Assembly (NCBI RefSeq): GCF_014356525.2
Contig: NC_052506.1
Span: forward strand, 21,603,916-21,667,915
DNA length: 64,000 nt
Reading direction: 5' to 3'
Source: Nilaparvata lugens
Lineage: Eukaryota; Arthropoda; Insecta; Hemiptera; Delphacidae
Each line of letters opens with the position of its first letter. Within the stretch, counting starts at the first letter, position 1. The translations under genes were made by a program, and so were the position numbers. The notes beneath the pieces are model-generated. The model saw only the letters and a list, made by a program, of their open reading frames with translations. It searched no databases and was not told the DNA's origin. Shown here piece by piece: positions 11,440 through 21,198 of the stretch.

Positions 11440-12480
11440 AAAACACTCTCCATCTAATTTGTCAACAGTTGAAATGTGATTCGGTCCTTTTTCAGCAGTG
11501 CTCGTGGGGTCAACCGAAGTCTCGATTATATGATCCTTGAAAAGTCTTATGAGCTTATTTTTTCCTTTATGCATGATCAAGTGGAGACCGTGTCTGGAAT
11601 AATCTGTTACGTCAAAATCATTCAAATACAATATTTCAATTTTCTGAAACCACTTATTTGTCCTCGCATCCATGAATTAAGTTTACATTCATCAGTGGTC
11701 TGTCGTATCTGAAAGGTATTGTTGAAATCGTCACATTAATATTCTTAGCTGTACTTGAATATTTTTTGAATGTTGAAATCTGCAGGTTGCTCTAATCCGT
11801 CAGTCACATTATTACCAACTGCCAAAATTATAAATTCATCTTTCTCATCGAAATCTCAATTAAAATTCTTAATGTCGTGAGTTACTTCATCGTTGAAAGA
11901 GCCACCTGGCTTTGAAAAAACAGTCACTTCAACGCCCTTATCTCTAACTTCATTATTTAGATCCCATCCAATATTTTTCCTTAACTGTCAGACAGCACCA
12001 ATACTTTTCTTTTTTTATTTTTCTCTTTGATTTCTTGAATGTTAAACTATCATTCTTTTTTACTGTATCAGACATGTTTGAATTGGCGTTGTCTTTTGAG
12101 ATATCGTCAAGAATAGCAAAGGAGTTTTTCTTCTTCTCGAATGTGTCTATATCAACTGAAATATTTTATGCGTTTGAACATCGTCCGGAGAATAGAGGCT
12201 TCTCAAATCATATGCTTCCAACTCGAGTGCCTTATACATTTACTTCTCAGGAGACTATTATCTGATTCCAAGAACTCGATTGTTATTTTAATTTGTGATA
12301 TATTAGTAGAAAGAGATGAATCATGTTGTTCCAGTTCAATTTGATTTCTCGTCTCATTTTCAAGTTCATTTACTCGCAACCGTAGTCGATTTATTTGTGA
12401 TTCACTGTCTTTCTTAGAAGAATCAAACTTCTCCAAGAAGAGGATCCTTACTCCTCAGTCGAGGATCAAAAAGTCACTCT
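11440..12480 (-). pseudogene. Coiled-coil plus SGNH-hydrolase-like frame of a decayed retroelement
   Basis: On the - strand from about 12436, a coiled-coil stretch (NRLRLRVNELENETRNQI) is followed, after frame breaks, by segments near 11960-11780 (LRKNIGWDLNNEV, EVTVFSKPGGSFNDEV, DEFIILAVGNNVTDG) and then by an RHGLHLIMHKGKNKL box near 11560-11600. The order KPGG..., an ILAVGNN block like the GTND block, and the C-terminal HGLHL box is that of the SGNH esterase-like module found in ORF1-type proteins of some insect LINEs. Several stops and frameshifts make it inactive. An alternative is a decayed host gene of the same fold. Confidence 0.55.
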
Positions 12481-12859
12481 CCGAGGATTTCGTATGTGGT
12501 GGTGTACCGAGATCGAAACATCAGTTTCAAGTGAATAATCACAGAACCGGATAATTCTAATTTACATTATAAGTCCATCCGCGAAACACTTGAATTTAAT
12601 ATATGTAATGAATAATCCTTTACAATACAACTTCACATTTAAAGCAAGCGTTTCAAACAATAATTTTCATTCTCTGTGCTTTGAGCTATGACATGACTCA
12701 CCTTTGTTAAACTTAGCTTCTCATTCCATAGTGTGTTGGATTTTATAGAGGTTGGTGGCAGTAGTTGGTTATGACTGTTATCACATATTAAGATTAAATT
12801 TTAAGCTTTAAGATATCTTTGTCTGTGCAGTTAATTTGAATGAGTGCATTTTGTTGCAG

Positions 12860-13007
12860 TTGCGGCGCTTGACGCACCAGAACCGGAAGTGCAACTGTCA
12901 CCGCCTCGCCCAGGGATGATCCATCTGACAGCGACGCCGATCCCATTCATTAAACAGTGGCAGCAGTCTTTGAAATCCGATCTCAGAGACTACTTCGTAA
13001 AAAAAAC
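12860..13007 (+). CDS. nej-like: CBP/p300-like gene, exon with linker and KIX helix 1
   Basis: The acceptor is TTGCAG (ending 12859) and the donor is GTATGC (from 13008). The exon takes the single T left by 1074-1272 plus its own TT to make one codon, then reads on and leaves AC. It gives a short Pro-rich linker (APEPEVQLSPPRPGM) and then WQQSLKSDLRDYFVKKT, which aligns with the first helix of the KIX domain of CBP (WHEHVTQDLRSHLVHKL). KIX binds the activation domains of CREB, MYB and MLL. In canonical CBP, TAZ1 and KIX are separated by well over 100 residues; here about 40 residues lie between the last zinc ligand and KIX. No extra exon is needed to keep the frame, although one of phase 1-1 cannot be excluded. 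The 11.6-kb intron before it is mostly repeats. Confidence 0.85.
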
Positions 13008-13084
13008 GTATGCTTCTCACTTTTTCACAGTATCTTTTTATACTCGATTATTAGGTTTTAACATTGAAATTTTGACTATAGAAA

Positions 13085-13650
13085 AAGCAAATTAGAGTGG
13101 CGGGTGATGGATTGGCTCCATTTATGAGTGAAATTGAGGCTCCATTCATGAGGCTTATAAGCCTGTGGTACTTTTCTGTAAGTTGTGTAATTCTGAATGA
13201 TTAAATAAATAAATAAATTGGTAAATCTCGATGAGTAAAAAAAGGTCAAACTTTTCGTCTGCTTTGTGTTTGTTTACATTTGAAATGTCATCATAATCTG
13301 ACATCTCATTAAAAATAGGCTTATTCAAGATTTTTTTTATTCAGTCATACATTTATTCTAACTGAATAATTTGCAATTGACATCAACATTGCAAGTACAA
13401 ATTCAATCCTTCACTGAACCGTTGTAATTGTACAAGTGAGTAGTATTTGTTTGTTCTCCTCTAAAACAAATAATAAATCCTGATTTCAAAATTGTCATAT
13501 GATTAACATATCTCCAATATTTTGGAACAACATACGCAATTTAAAACTTGAAATTTACCAATTTCACTCAGAGATGGTGCCTCTCCCAAGGTCTATAGAA
13601 ACTTTTATAGATCTTGTTTCTTCAATTTGCGTTTACTATAGCAGACAAAA
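13085..13650. mobile_element. TIR element family G, copy 1
   Basis: Similar in reverse orientation to 14250-14690. Shared pieces include TGGCGGGTGATGG at the ends, ACCAATTTCACTCAGAGATGG, TTGTAATTGTACAAGTGA and AAAATTGTCATATGATT. It is likely a non-autonomous DNA element. The left end lies about 80 bp inside the intron after the KIX helix 1 exon. Confidence 0.55.
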
Positions 13651-13734
13651 ATAATACAGATGCATGGCTATTGATAAGATATTGATTTTATTAAAATTCG
13701 TATGAATTAATCACTCTGAAGACTTCTGCTACTG

Positions 13735-13905
13735 CAAATATTGACAACAGGGTAAACAGCTAGATGTAAATTCGATGGGCGCTACTATTGAAAAATTATT
13801 TGTCAGCCCGGGAATCGAACCCGGTGGACTGGCTGGCCGCTAAGACTTCCTATAAAATAAGCGCTGCTATCCAGAGATTGTCAGTTTGATGTAAGGGTAA
13901 GCACT
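13735..13905 (-). repeat. tRNA-derived SINE fragment, reverse orientation
   Basis: On the - strand it has a T-arm with an RNA polymerase III B box, GGTTCGATTCC (13811-13821), in the context CCGGGTTCGATTCCCGG. The downstream tail (CTGACAAATAATTTTT, then CAGTAGCAGAAGTCTTC) is shared with the copy at 14796-14930. No matching acceptor stem or D-arm is present, so it is not a functional tRNA. Confidence 0.6.
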
Positions 13906-13920
13906 CCTGATCGGCAATTA

Positions 13921-14146
13921 GGCCCGCCGCAAAGTAGACCCACGCTAATCCACGAAAAGCAACCCACGCAGTGGAATGTTTTGTAAACCATTGCTCGGCT
14001 TCTCCAGACATCTGTGTAATACATGCAATGAATATTCCACTTGTCAGCTGATTGATTATGAATAATTCTACAGCAATGGTTTACAAAACATCCCACGGCG
14101 TGGGCTGATTTTCGTGGATTGACGTGGGTCTACTTTGCGGCGGGCC
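13921..14146. mobile_element. TIR element family H, copy 1
   Basis: The ends GGCCCGCCGCAAAGTAGACC and the complementary GGTCTACTTTGCGGCGGGCC are inverted repeats. The inverted symmetry runs outward into SINE sequence on both sides (GGCAATTA and TAATTGCC). The element therefore sits at the centre of a larger palindrome. Confidence 0.75.
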
Positions 14147-14170
14147 TAATTGCCGGTCAGGAATGCTTTA

Positions 14171-14794
14171 GGCCCGCCGCAAATTAGACCCACGCTAATC
14201 CTCGCCACTCCAACCCATGCCATAGGATGTATTGTAAACCATTGCTAAAGTAAACACAAATTGGTGAGGCGGGTGATGGTGGCACCATCTCTGAGTGAAA
14301 TTGGTAAATTTCAAGCTTTAAATTGCATATGCTATTCTAAATAGTGGAGATGTGTCAATCATATGACAATTTTAAAATCAGGTTTTATTTAAAGACAAAT
14401 ACTCATCACTTGTACAATTACAACGGTTGAGTGAAGGCTTTAATAAATTGGTGCTTGAAATGTTGATGTCCATTCCAAATTATTCAGTTAGAATAAAATG
14501 TATGACTGAATTTAAAAAATATTGAACAATTTTTTTTTTTAATGAGAAGTCAGGTTATGATGACATTTAAATCTAAAAAAACACGAAGCAGACGAACTGT
14601 TTAAACTTTTTTTTACTGCTCGAAATTTACCAATTTTACTCATAGATTGAGCCACCATCACCCACCCTTCTTTCCAATTTGTGTTTATTCTAAGAATAAT
14701 AGAATAAGAAAAAGTAATAGCAATAGTTTACAAAACATCCCACGGCGTGGGTTGGAGTGGCGTGGATTAGCGTGGGTCTACTTTGCGGCGGGCC
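14171..14794. mobile_element. TIR element family H, copy 2, with TTA target duplication
   Basis: It has the same termini as the copy at 13921. It is flanked by TTA at 14168-14170 and TTA at 14795-14797, a TWA duplication as in PIF/Harbinger. It is interrupted by a family G element (14250-14690) and itself splits a tRNA-derived SINE. Confidence 0.8.
14250..14690. mobile_element. TIR element family G, copy 2, nested in H
   Basis: The ends AAACACAAATTGGTGAGGCG and, inverted, CCACCCTTCTTTCCAATTTG flank sequence homologous to 13085-13650 in reverse. It lies inside the H element at 14171-14794. Confidence 0.6.
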
Positions 14795-14795
14795 T

Positions 14796-14930
14796 TAGGA
14801 GGTACAAGGTTCGATTCCCGTGCTGACAAATAATTTTTGAATAGTAGCGTTCATCGAATTTCCATCTAGCCCTTTACCCTGTTCTCGATATTTGCAGTAG
14901 CAGAAGTCTTCGGGGTGATTTACAGCATTT
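14796..14930 (+). repeat. tRNA-derived SINE fragment, split by an H element
   Basis: B box GGTTCGATTCC at 14808-14818, followed by the same tail as the reverse copy at 13735. The upstream half (TTGCCGGTCAGGAATGCTT) lies at 14150-14168 on the other side of the inserted H element. Confidence 0.6.
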
Positions 14931-15295
14931 GATTTGGATTTTCGTTTAATAATGACTAAAACGTTCAATGTTGAAAAACACTTTTGATGTGGAATAAGCA
15001 TTTACTTATCTTTGTGGCGATCGCTTTGACATAGTGTGAGACATCATCAGACTATAATAATAATCCAGTAACTAGAATAATTTGGAAAATATAAAATAAT
15101 ATTATTTACTCACTGACTGGAGCATGCTTTCGAATCACTGTTGTGGGTGTGACTGTTGAATACTATGTGGTTTGGAAGGATGCTCCAGTGAATATTTCAT
15201 ATTCTTCACTATTATTTTAGTCTGATAGTTGTTATTTTAATATAAGAACTTGATGAAGCCGAGCAGTTTGTAATGGATCAAAAAGTTCGAGACTT

Positions 15296-15655
15296 CAACT
15301 CACTTTCACTTTCATTTTCACTGACTCAATTAACTTTCAATTTCCTTTTCACTGACTCAACTCACTTTCTTTTTCACTGACTCAACTCACTTTCATTTTC
15401 ACTGATTCAACTCACTTTCAATTTCCTTTTCACTGACTCAACTTCCTTTCTTTTTCACTGATTCAACTCACTTTCATTTTCACTGACTCAACTCACTTTC
15501 AATTTCCTTTTCTCTGACTCAACTCACTTTCATTTTCACTGACTCAACTCACTTGCAATTTCCTTTTCACTGACTCAACTCACTTTCACTTTCATTTTCT
15601 CTGACTCTACTCACTTTCACTGGCCCAACTCATTTTCACTTTCACTGACTCAAGT
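15296..15655. repeat. Minisatellite built on ACTGACTCAACTCACTTTC
   Basis: About 360 bp of imperfect repeats combining TTTTCACTGACTCAACTCAC with CTTTCATTTTC and CAATTTCC blocks. It is strongly pyrimidine-rich on the + strand. It lies inside an intron of the CBP-like gene. Confidence 0.9.
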
Positions 15656-15921
15656 TTCGATCTGTTCCATCTAATATCGAGAGCTATTTACATAAAACTT
15701 ATATAGATATACATTATATAGAATTGGTCTGGCATGAGTAACAAATAATAATTATTAAAGAGGAGTTCTGTCAAATACTTGATGCACACGGTCCTCAAGT
15801 GCTATTTTCAAAAGGTACTATGTATAGTGCGCTATTTTTTTTCTAGCTCTGTAACGTTACCAGATGAATTTCAGCAATGTAGAAATATAGTATGTTAACA
15901 AAATATATAATCTCAATTATG

Positions 15922-16862
15922 AAAATCTGGTGTGGCGCACTCACACAACTTTCCTTGCCGTTATGAAAATTGATCACCTGACGCTAATGTTCCCGCGCAT
16001 CTCAAGTCTACTTATAAACAAAGATCTGAGCCAGCTGGTGACAGGACAATACCGCTGGATACACACGAGATCTGCTATCTCTTCATAGTGAATGATTCAA
16101 TAGAGTCAACAGTTGCCAACAGTCTGCAATTGGATAATCACATTTTCTCAAATTTCAAGCTAATTATCAATTTTAGGTGAAAATGCTACTAGACATTAAT
16201 TGAAGAGATTTTCATGCTCAATCTTTTCCACTCTAAATTTTTCGTTTAAATTATATCTGAGACCTGATAATTGGAAATCTAAAATCAAACTTTGCATAGA
16301 TTGGGCGGAGCTCCTGAACTTTTTACAGATATGGGACTTATGGCAGTTGACATAGCTTATCAATGACTATTTGAGGTATGAATTTGATCAAAATCGTTGG
16401 AGCCATTTTCGATAAAATCGCGAAAAACCCTGTTTTTGACAACATTTTTGCCATTTTAGCCGCCATCTTGAATTGCATTAGATCGAAACTGTTCGTGTCG
16501 GATCCTTAAGGTGCGTACAGACTTTCGCTCTGCTCCGCAACCGAACGTCACTCCAGCAGAGCGATTGATGATCGACCGGCGAGCAAGAGTCGTTCGACCG
16601 GGGAACGCGATAAGATCTAACATCTTCCGTAACGTTCATGATGGGTGCGTGGGCGGCGCGACTGTAGTTCGATGGAGGAACGAGGGCGGTACGAGGGCGG
16701 TACGAGGGAGGAGCGTGCACACACACACACACACACACACATACTTTTTTTGGACTCGGGGGACCTTGAAACGTATAGAAATTTTGAAATTGGGGTACCT
16801 TAATTTTTTTCGGAAAGCATTACTTTCCTTACCTATTGTAATAGGGCAAGGAAAGTAAAAAT
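15922..16862 (-). repeat. Interspersed repeat family A, copy 4, interrupted
   Basis: Reverse orientation copy: it starts AAAATCTGGTGTGGCGCACTC and ends GGCAAGGAAAGTAAAAAT. It is interrupted by a GC-rich segment at about 16509-16715, which replaces part of the element, and by a CA dinucleotide run at 16718-16741. Confidence 0.85.
16509..16715. mobile_element. GC-rich insertion, probable partial MITE
   Basis: It begins AAGGTGCGTACAGACTTTCG abruptly within family A sequence and is much more GC-rich than its surroundings. It ends in a twice-repeated GAGGGCGGTAC. The left end resembles Harbinger-type MITE ends, but no matching right inverted repeat is present. The ORFs crossing it are artefacts of composition. 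Confidence 0.4.
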
Positions 16863-16979
16863 TTATCATTTAATCTGGTACTCAGATTTCTATTTTTACT
16901 AATATTCAAAAGCAGCCCTAAAGAAAAATAGACAATTTGACACAACAATGTATGATGCCGGTGTATCATAAATGTTCTA

Positions 16980-17072
16980 CCGTTAGTGGCCAGCCTTTTA
17001 GAAGGCAGAGAATCGGCAAAGCTGTTCTTCTATCTTTCTACACAGCCTCTTTCTTCAACGTGGACCTCACTA
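16980..17072. repeat. Family E MITE, end fragment
   Basis: AGAAGGCAGAGAATCGGCAA and AACGTGGACCTCACTA match the right end of family E copies such as 25945-26992. The left half is missing. Confidence 0.5.
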
Positions 17073-17279
17073 ATGAATATTTCAATCTTCCCAATGTAAA
17101 TCATTCTCCAATTTTTAAACATAAACAAAAATTTGTAATACGTTCATTAGAATTTGAGTTTCAGGTTGAAACTGGATGATATTAACCAATTTATGTCTCA
17201 TCTATCGCCTGATTGGAAATCGATTTCATTGGAATACAATGGATTGCAATATTTATTTATTCATTCATATACAAGATTA

Positions 17280-17990
17280 TCTATATATATAAAAGCGAAA
17301 TGGCACTCACTCACTGACTGACTCACTCACTCACTCACTCACTCACTCACTCACTCACTCACTCACTCACTCGCATAACTAAAAATCTACCGGACCAAAA
17401 ACGTTCAAATTTGGTAGGTATGTTCAGTTGGCCCTTTAGAGGCGCACTAAGAAATCTTTTGACAATATTTTAACTCTAAGGGTTGTTTTTAAGGGATTAA
17501 AGTTCGTCTTTTAGCATGTATATTCTTCTTCTCCCAATCTCTTAATTATAATTGAAATTTCCATATCATATGTTACTATAGAACTATAATCTAGATAGAG
17601 TACCACTTCGAAACAGTTGTTAACTGGCAACTAAATTAATAATTTTGTCAGGTTGGCATTAAGTTGAGTTGACTTTGTTAGGTTGGCACCAAGTTGAAGA
17701 TTCAAATGCATTTATCGCGGAAAAATTGATTGGGCACTGCAACTTCAATCCTGGGAATATTATATTACTAGCCGTCAGGCTCGCTTAGCTCGCCATATCC
17801 GTTTAGCCAGACGTTTAGTCTGGACCCCCCGACTGGATTGTCCTAACATATGATAAAAATGCTCAAATGAAAAATGCAGGCGAGCGAAGCGAGGCTGCTG
17901 ATCTCATTCTTGGACGATCCAGTCGGGGGTCCAGGGGGCGGAGCCCCCTGGCTAGACGGATATGGCGAGCGAAGCGAGCCTGACGGCTAG
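17280..17990 (+). mobile_element. Non-autonomous Helitron
   Basis: It starts with TC at 17280-17281 directly after an A, and ends with CTAG at 17987-17990 directly before a T. This is exactly the Helitron rule. A GC-rich hairpin (GGCGAGCGAAGCGAGCC) lies a few bases before the 3' CTAG. The 5' end TCTATATATATAAAAGCG is shared with the reverse copy at 52863-53509. An ACTC tetranucleotide run (17303-17371) follows the 5' end. An inverted second 3' end (CTAGCCGTCAGGCTCGC at about 17769) makes a long palindrome with the true end. No Rep/helicase is encoded. Confidence 0.85.
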
Positions 17991-18139
17991 TTATTATATA
18001 TATACAACTCAGGTAGAAACAACAGGCTATTGCTTAAAATTGATTTATATTTAATCTAGAATACATAGTCCAGAGGTTGTGTTCAAATCATAACTCAATT
18101 CACACACAATTTAAAGCCCCAAAAAACGTATCTACTGTA

Positions 18140-18970
18140 ATTTTTACTTTCCTTGCCCTATTACCATAGGTAAGGAAAGTATTGCTTTCCGAAAAAAATT
18201 AAGGTACCCCAATTTCTAAATTTCTATACGTTTCAAGGTCCCCTGAGTCCAAAAAAGTGGTTTTTGGGTATTGGTCTGTATGTGAGTATGTGTGTGTATG
18301 AGTGTATGTGCGTCTGTGTACACGATATCTCATCTCCCAATTATCGGAATGACTTGAAATTTGGAACTCAAGTTCCTTACACTATAAGGATCCGACACGA
18401 ACATTTTCGATCAAATGCAATTCAAGATGGCGGCTAAAATGGCGAAAATGTTGTCAAAAACAGGGTTTTTCGCGATTTTCTCGAGAACGCCTCCAACGAT
18501 TTTGATCAAATTCATACCTAGAAAAGTCATTGATAAGCTCTATCAACTACCACAAGTCTCATATCTGTATAAATTTCAGGAGCACTGCACCATCTATGCA
18601 AAGTTTGATTTTAGATTCTCAATTATCAGGCTTCAGATACAATTTAAACAAAAAAATTCAAGTGGAAAAGGTTGAGAATAAAAATCTCCACGATTAATGT
18701 TCAATAGCATTTTCACCTAAAATTGAAAATAAGCTCGAAATTCGAGAAAATAAGATTATTCAATTGCAAGCTGTTGGCAACTGTTGATTCTATTGAATCA
18801 TTCACTATGAAGAGATAGCAGACTTCGTGTGTCTGCAGCGCTATTGTCCTGTCACCAGCTGGCTCAAATCTTTGAATAGTAGACTTGAGATACGCGGGAA
18901 CACTAGCGTCAGTTCATCAATTTTCATAACGACAAGGAAAGTTGTGTGAGTGCACCACACCAGATTTTTA
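18140..18970 (+). repeat. Interspersed repeat family A, copy 5
   Basis: It begins TTTTTACTTTCCTTGCCC and ends near CACCACACCAGATTTT. It is a little shorter than the others because the second CGTCTGTGTACACGATATC block is absent. The ORF at 18415-18675 is internal to the repeat. Confidence 0.85.
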
Positions 18971-19123
18971 ATCTATCAGAACAATTAAAATCCAAATAAG
19001 AATCCAAACAATGAAATTAATTGCAAAAATATTAAAAATGTTACTTGCAATAAATATCAAGTTTTGCCCTGGCTGTGCTACTACAGCATGTCTTGCTTAT
19101 GTCTGCGTTTTCTGTGTTTTCAG

Positions 19124-19241
19124 GTTTGAACGAATATTTCCTATCGCAGATCCTCAGGCAATGATGGATAGCCGTATGCACAATTTCGTTGTTTTTGCTC
19201 GTAGAGTTGAATTAGTTATTTTCCAGTTAGCAGACTCAAAG
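19124..19241 (+). CDS. nej-like: CBP/p300-like gene, exon with KIX core
   Basis: The acceptor is TTTTCAG (ending 19123) and the donor is GTAAAT (from 19242). The first G completes the ACG (Thr) codon opened at 13006-13007, and the exon ends on a codon boundary. It encodes 39 residues that align without gaps to the KIX core of CBP, from IFPTPDPAALKDRRMENLV to YESANSR. Here the segments are FERIFPIADPQAMMDSRMHN, then FVVFARRVELVIF, then QLADSK. The loop and first half of helix 2 (IFP-DPQA-DSRM-N) are well kept, while later positions are much more hydrophobic than in CBP. Joined with the exon before it, the text runs VKKT-FERIFP like HKLVQAIFP. It acts, if expressed, as a protein-binding surface in the nucleus. 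Confidence 0.9.
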
Positions 19242-19379
19242 GTAAATATTTAGGCCTATCCAGTTAAAATTATATTAGTTCACTGTTGTAATCTTCAAAT
19301 TAATTGTCAGAGTATATTTTTTGTGTGAAGCAGAGGATGTATTTTGATACTTGTCCAATCTTGATTCAATCTTTAGTGT

Positions 19380-19610
19380 GATCCACGTTATAATGGCAGT
19401 GGAAAAATATAGTAAACAAGCCTTACTAGAAATATCCTAGTTAAATGATGCTAGTGCATAATCTAGTTGATAGACTATAGTGAGGTCAAGTTATAAAGTT
19501 AGTGGAAAATATAGGAGAACAGCGTTGTTGATTCTCTGCCTTGGCACTGCCTTCTATATAGAGGATAGCTGATGCCAATATGTCAGATGTAATATTAACT
19601 GTTCATTCTT
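19380..19610. repeat. Family E MITE remnants
   Basis: It contains GATCCACGTTATAATGGCAG at about 19381 and, from 19473, TATAGTGAGGTCAAGTTAT and AGAGGATAGCTGATGCC blocks, as in the E copies at 22610 and 48206. Rearranged and incomplete. Confidence 0.5.
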
Positions 19611-20106
19611 GTTTAAAATAATTAATTATATTCTATTCGTCAAAGAAAATATTTTCCCGCAAAATATAGGCTACCTGGTGACAGGAGACTGAACTACATG
19701 GGCGAGCAAGTTATCTTGTTCCAGTGGCTTTATCACTACTTGTAACAGAATTTTGTCTGCTGGCTGTTTTGCAGCCTTGACAATGTATTCGAGTGGGGAG
19801 GCGCAAATGACGCAAGTTTTTAACCATTCTCAAACCACTTGCGTAGACCCGCGGTTGCAGTGGTGTGTTGCTGACTTCAAATAGAGAACATTGATGCAAC
19901 TGATTTACAAAAGGCGTTTTGCCAGTGCACCCGTGTGTGAACAGAAGTTTTGTTTCAGTTGCAAATTGGTTTCAGACGCAACTGGTTTGCAACTAAGAAA
20001 GCTAGATTCGCACACACCAGTGAGTTACTTGAAGGAACAAGTTTACACCCATAGCTTCAATAATGATGAGCAACTAAAACAATCAATAGAAGAGGAACTG
20101 TAGCTT

Positions 20107-20107
<1 letters not shown>

Positions 20108-20138
<31 letters not shown>

Positions 20139-20160
20139 ATAATAATAATAATAATAATAA
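20108..20160. repeat. Microsatellite (ACT)n then (AAT)n
   Basis: About ten ACT triplets followed directly by about seven AAT triplets. Confidence 0.95.
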
Positions 20161-21143
20161 CTTCTCGGTATACCGCGGAGTTTTTTTGTAAGAGCTTACG
20201 AATCATTTCTTAAGCGCTGTTATCAGTGTGTTGCTGTGGATGGATTTCAATTTGAATTATTTTGGACTTAGAGGTTTTTCATTAGGCTATGTTCTAGTTT
20301 TTTTATTTAAAAGTCATATTGTTCTAAAGTGCAACAATAAAAATATTTTATAAAATCAAAAACACCTTTTTATGTTCTTAAAGTATCGTTTTTCAATATG
20401 CCGCCATTTTGTTTCTACGAAGGTTAGGGAGTTAAAATTTTCCCAGAATATTTTTAGAACCTACTTTGTAAACTGTGTGAGATTTGAAAAAGTTGGGTGC
20501 TTGAATGGGCAAGTAATATAAAATGAAACGTGCGAACCTCTTCGTGGGACACGGTGTTTATTATAGATTACCAAAACATTGCTTTCACAAACTAATTTTG
20601 TGAACCAGCTTTTTTAGCTTTAAATCACACTTCTAGAGTTTTCTTACTTCTCTTCATAACTGAACATATATCTCATTTCATGAACTCTTTCTCATTTAAG
20701 CTCATTGTCCAACAAACTCCATTTTTTTTAATGCACTACTGCAAATTTATTTCTTCAGTAACTTTCATATTTACATTTTTGGAGTAAAATTAATAACGAA
20801 TATTAATTAAATTATAATTATAACCAATAATAAGAAAATTAATAACCAATAATAATAACAAAAAATATTATTCTGGTTATTATTTTCACCATTGGTGAAA
20901 ACAAGAACCTATATTAATTAAATTATAATTACCAGCTACTGATGAATTTATGATAGTAAATATTGATGCTTCGAAACAGTGAATATATCAAAATTGATGA
21001 TTATATTGACTTTCTATTAAAGAAGAAAGTACTGGAATGAATTCTAATTTGAAAAATAATGAATTTGATAATTTGTTTATTTTTATTTTTAAGCTGATTT
21101 TTAAGGTTCAATAATATTGGCAAATGATTAAATGTTGTTTTAG
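20161..21143. other. Intronic AT-rich sequence, no gene seen
   Basis: Strongly AT-rich, with short internal repeats of AATAATAAC type near 20810-20900. No exon or element was recognised before the acceptor at 21143. Confidence 0.4.
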
Positions 21144-21198
21144 TCGGAGTACTGTCATCTAATGGCACAAAAAATCATCATGATCAGAGGAGAAATGG
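21144..21198 (+). CDS. nej-like: CBP/p300-like gene, exon with KIX helix 3
   Basis: A 55-bp exon between TTTTAG (ending 21143) and GTAAGT (from 21199). It begins in phase 0 and leaves one G. It encodes SEYCHLMAQKIIMIRGEM, which aligns with DEYYHLLAEKIYKIQKEL, the third helix of KIX. The EY-HL-A-KI framework is kept. Three positions known in mammalian CBP to hold phospho-Ser133 of CREB or to line that groove are changed: the second Tyr of EYYH is Cys, the Tyr of KIYK is Ile, and the Lys four residues later is Gly. The exon is too short to be found by ORF scanning and is supported by phase, splice sites and homology together. Confidence 0.88.

Noticed and set aside
13803..13876. Possible tRNA gene on the - strand
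   Set aside because: The T-arm and B box are good, but there is no pairing acceptor stem, D-arm or anticodon arm of normal size. A related fragment occurs nearby with the same tail. It is a tRNA-derived SINE.
15296..15655. CRISPR-like regular array
   Set aside because: The repeats are contiguous and degenerate with no unique spacers, and the genome is eukaryotic. It is a minisatellite.
18415..18675. 86-codon ORF, possible conserved small protein
   Set aside because: It lies wholly inside repeat family A, and the same frame is broken in the other copies.
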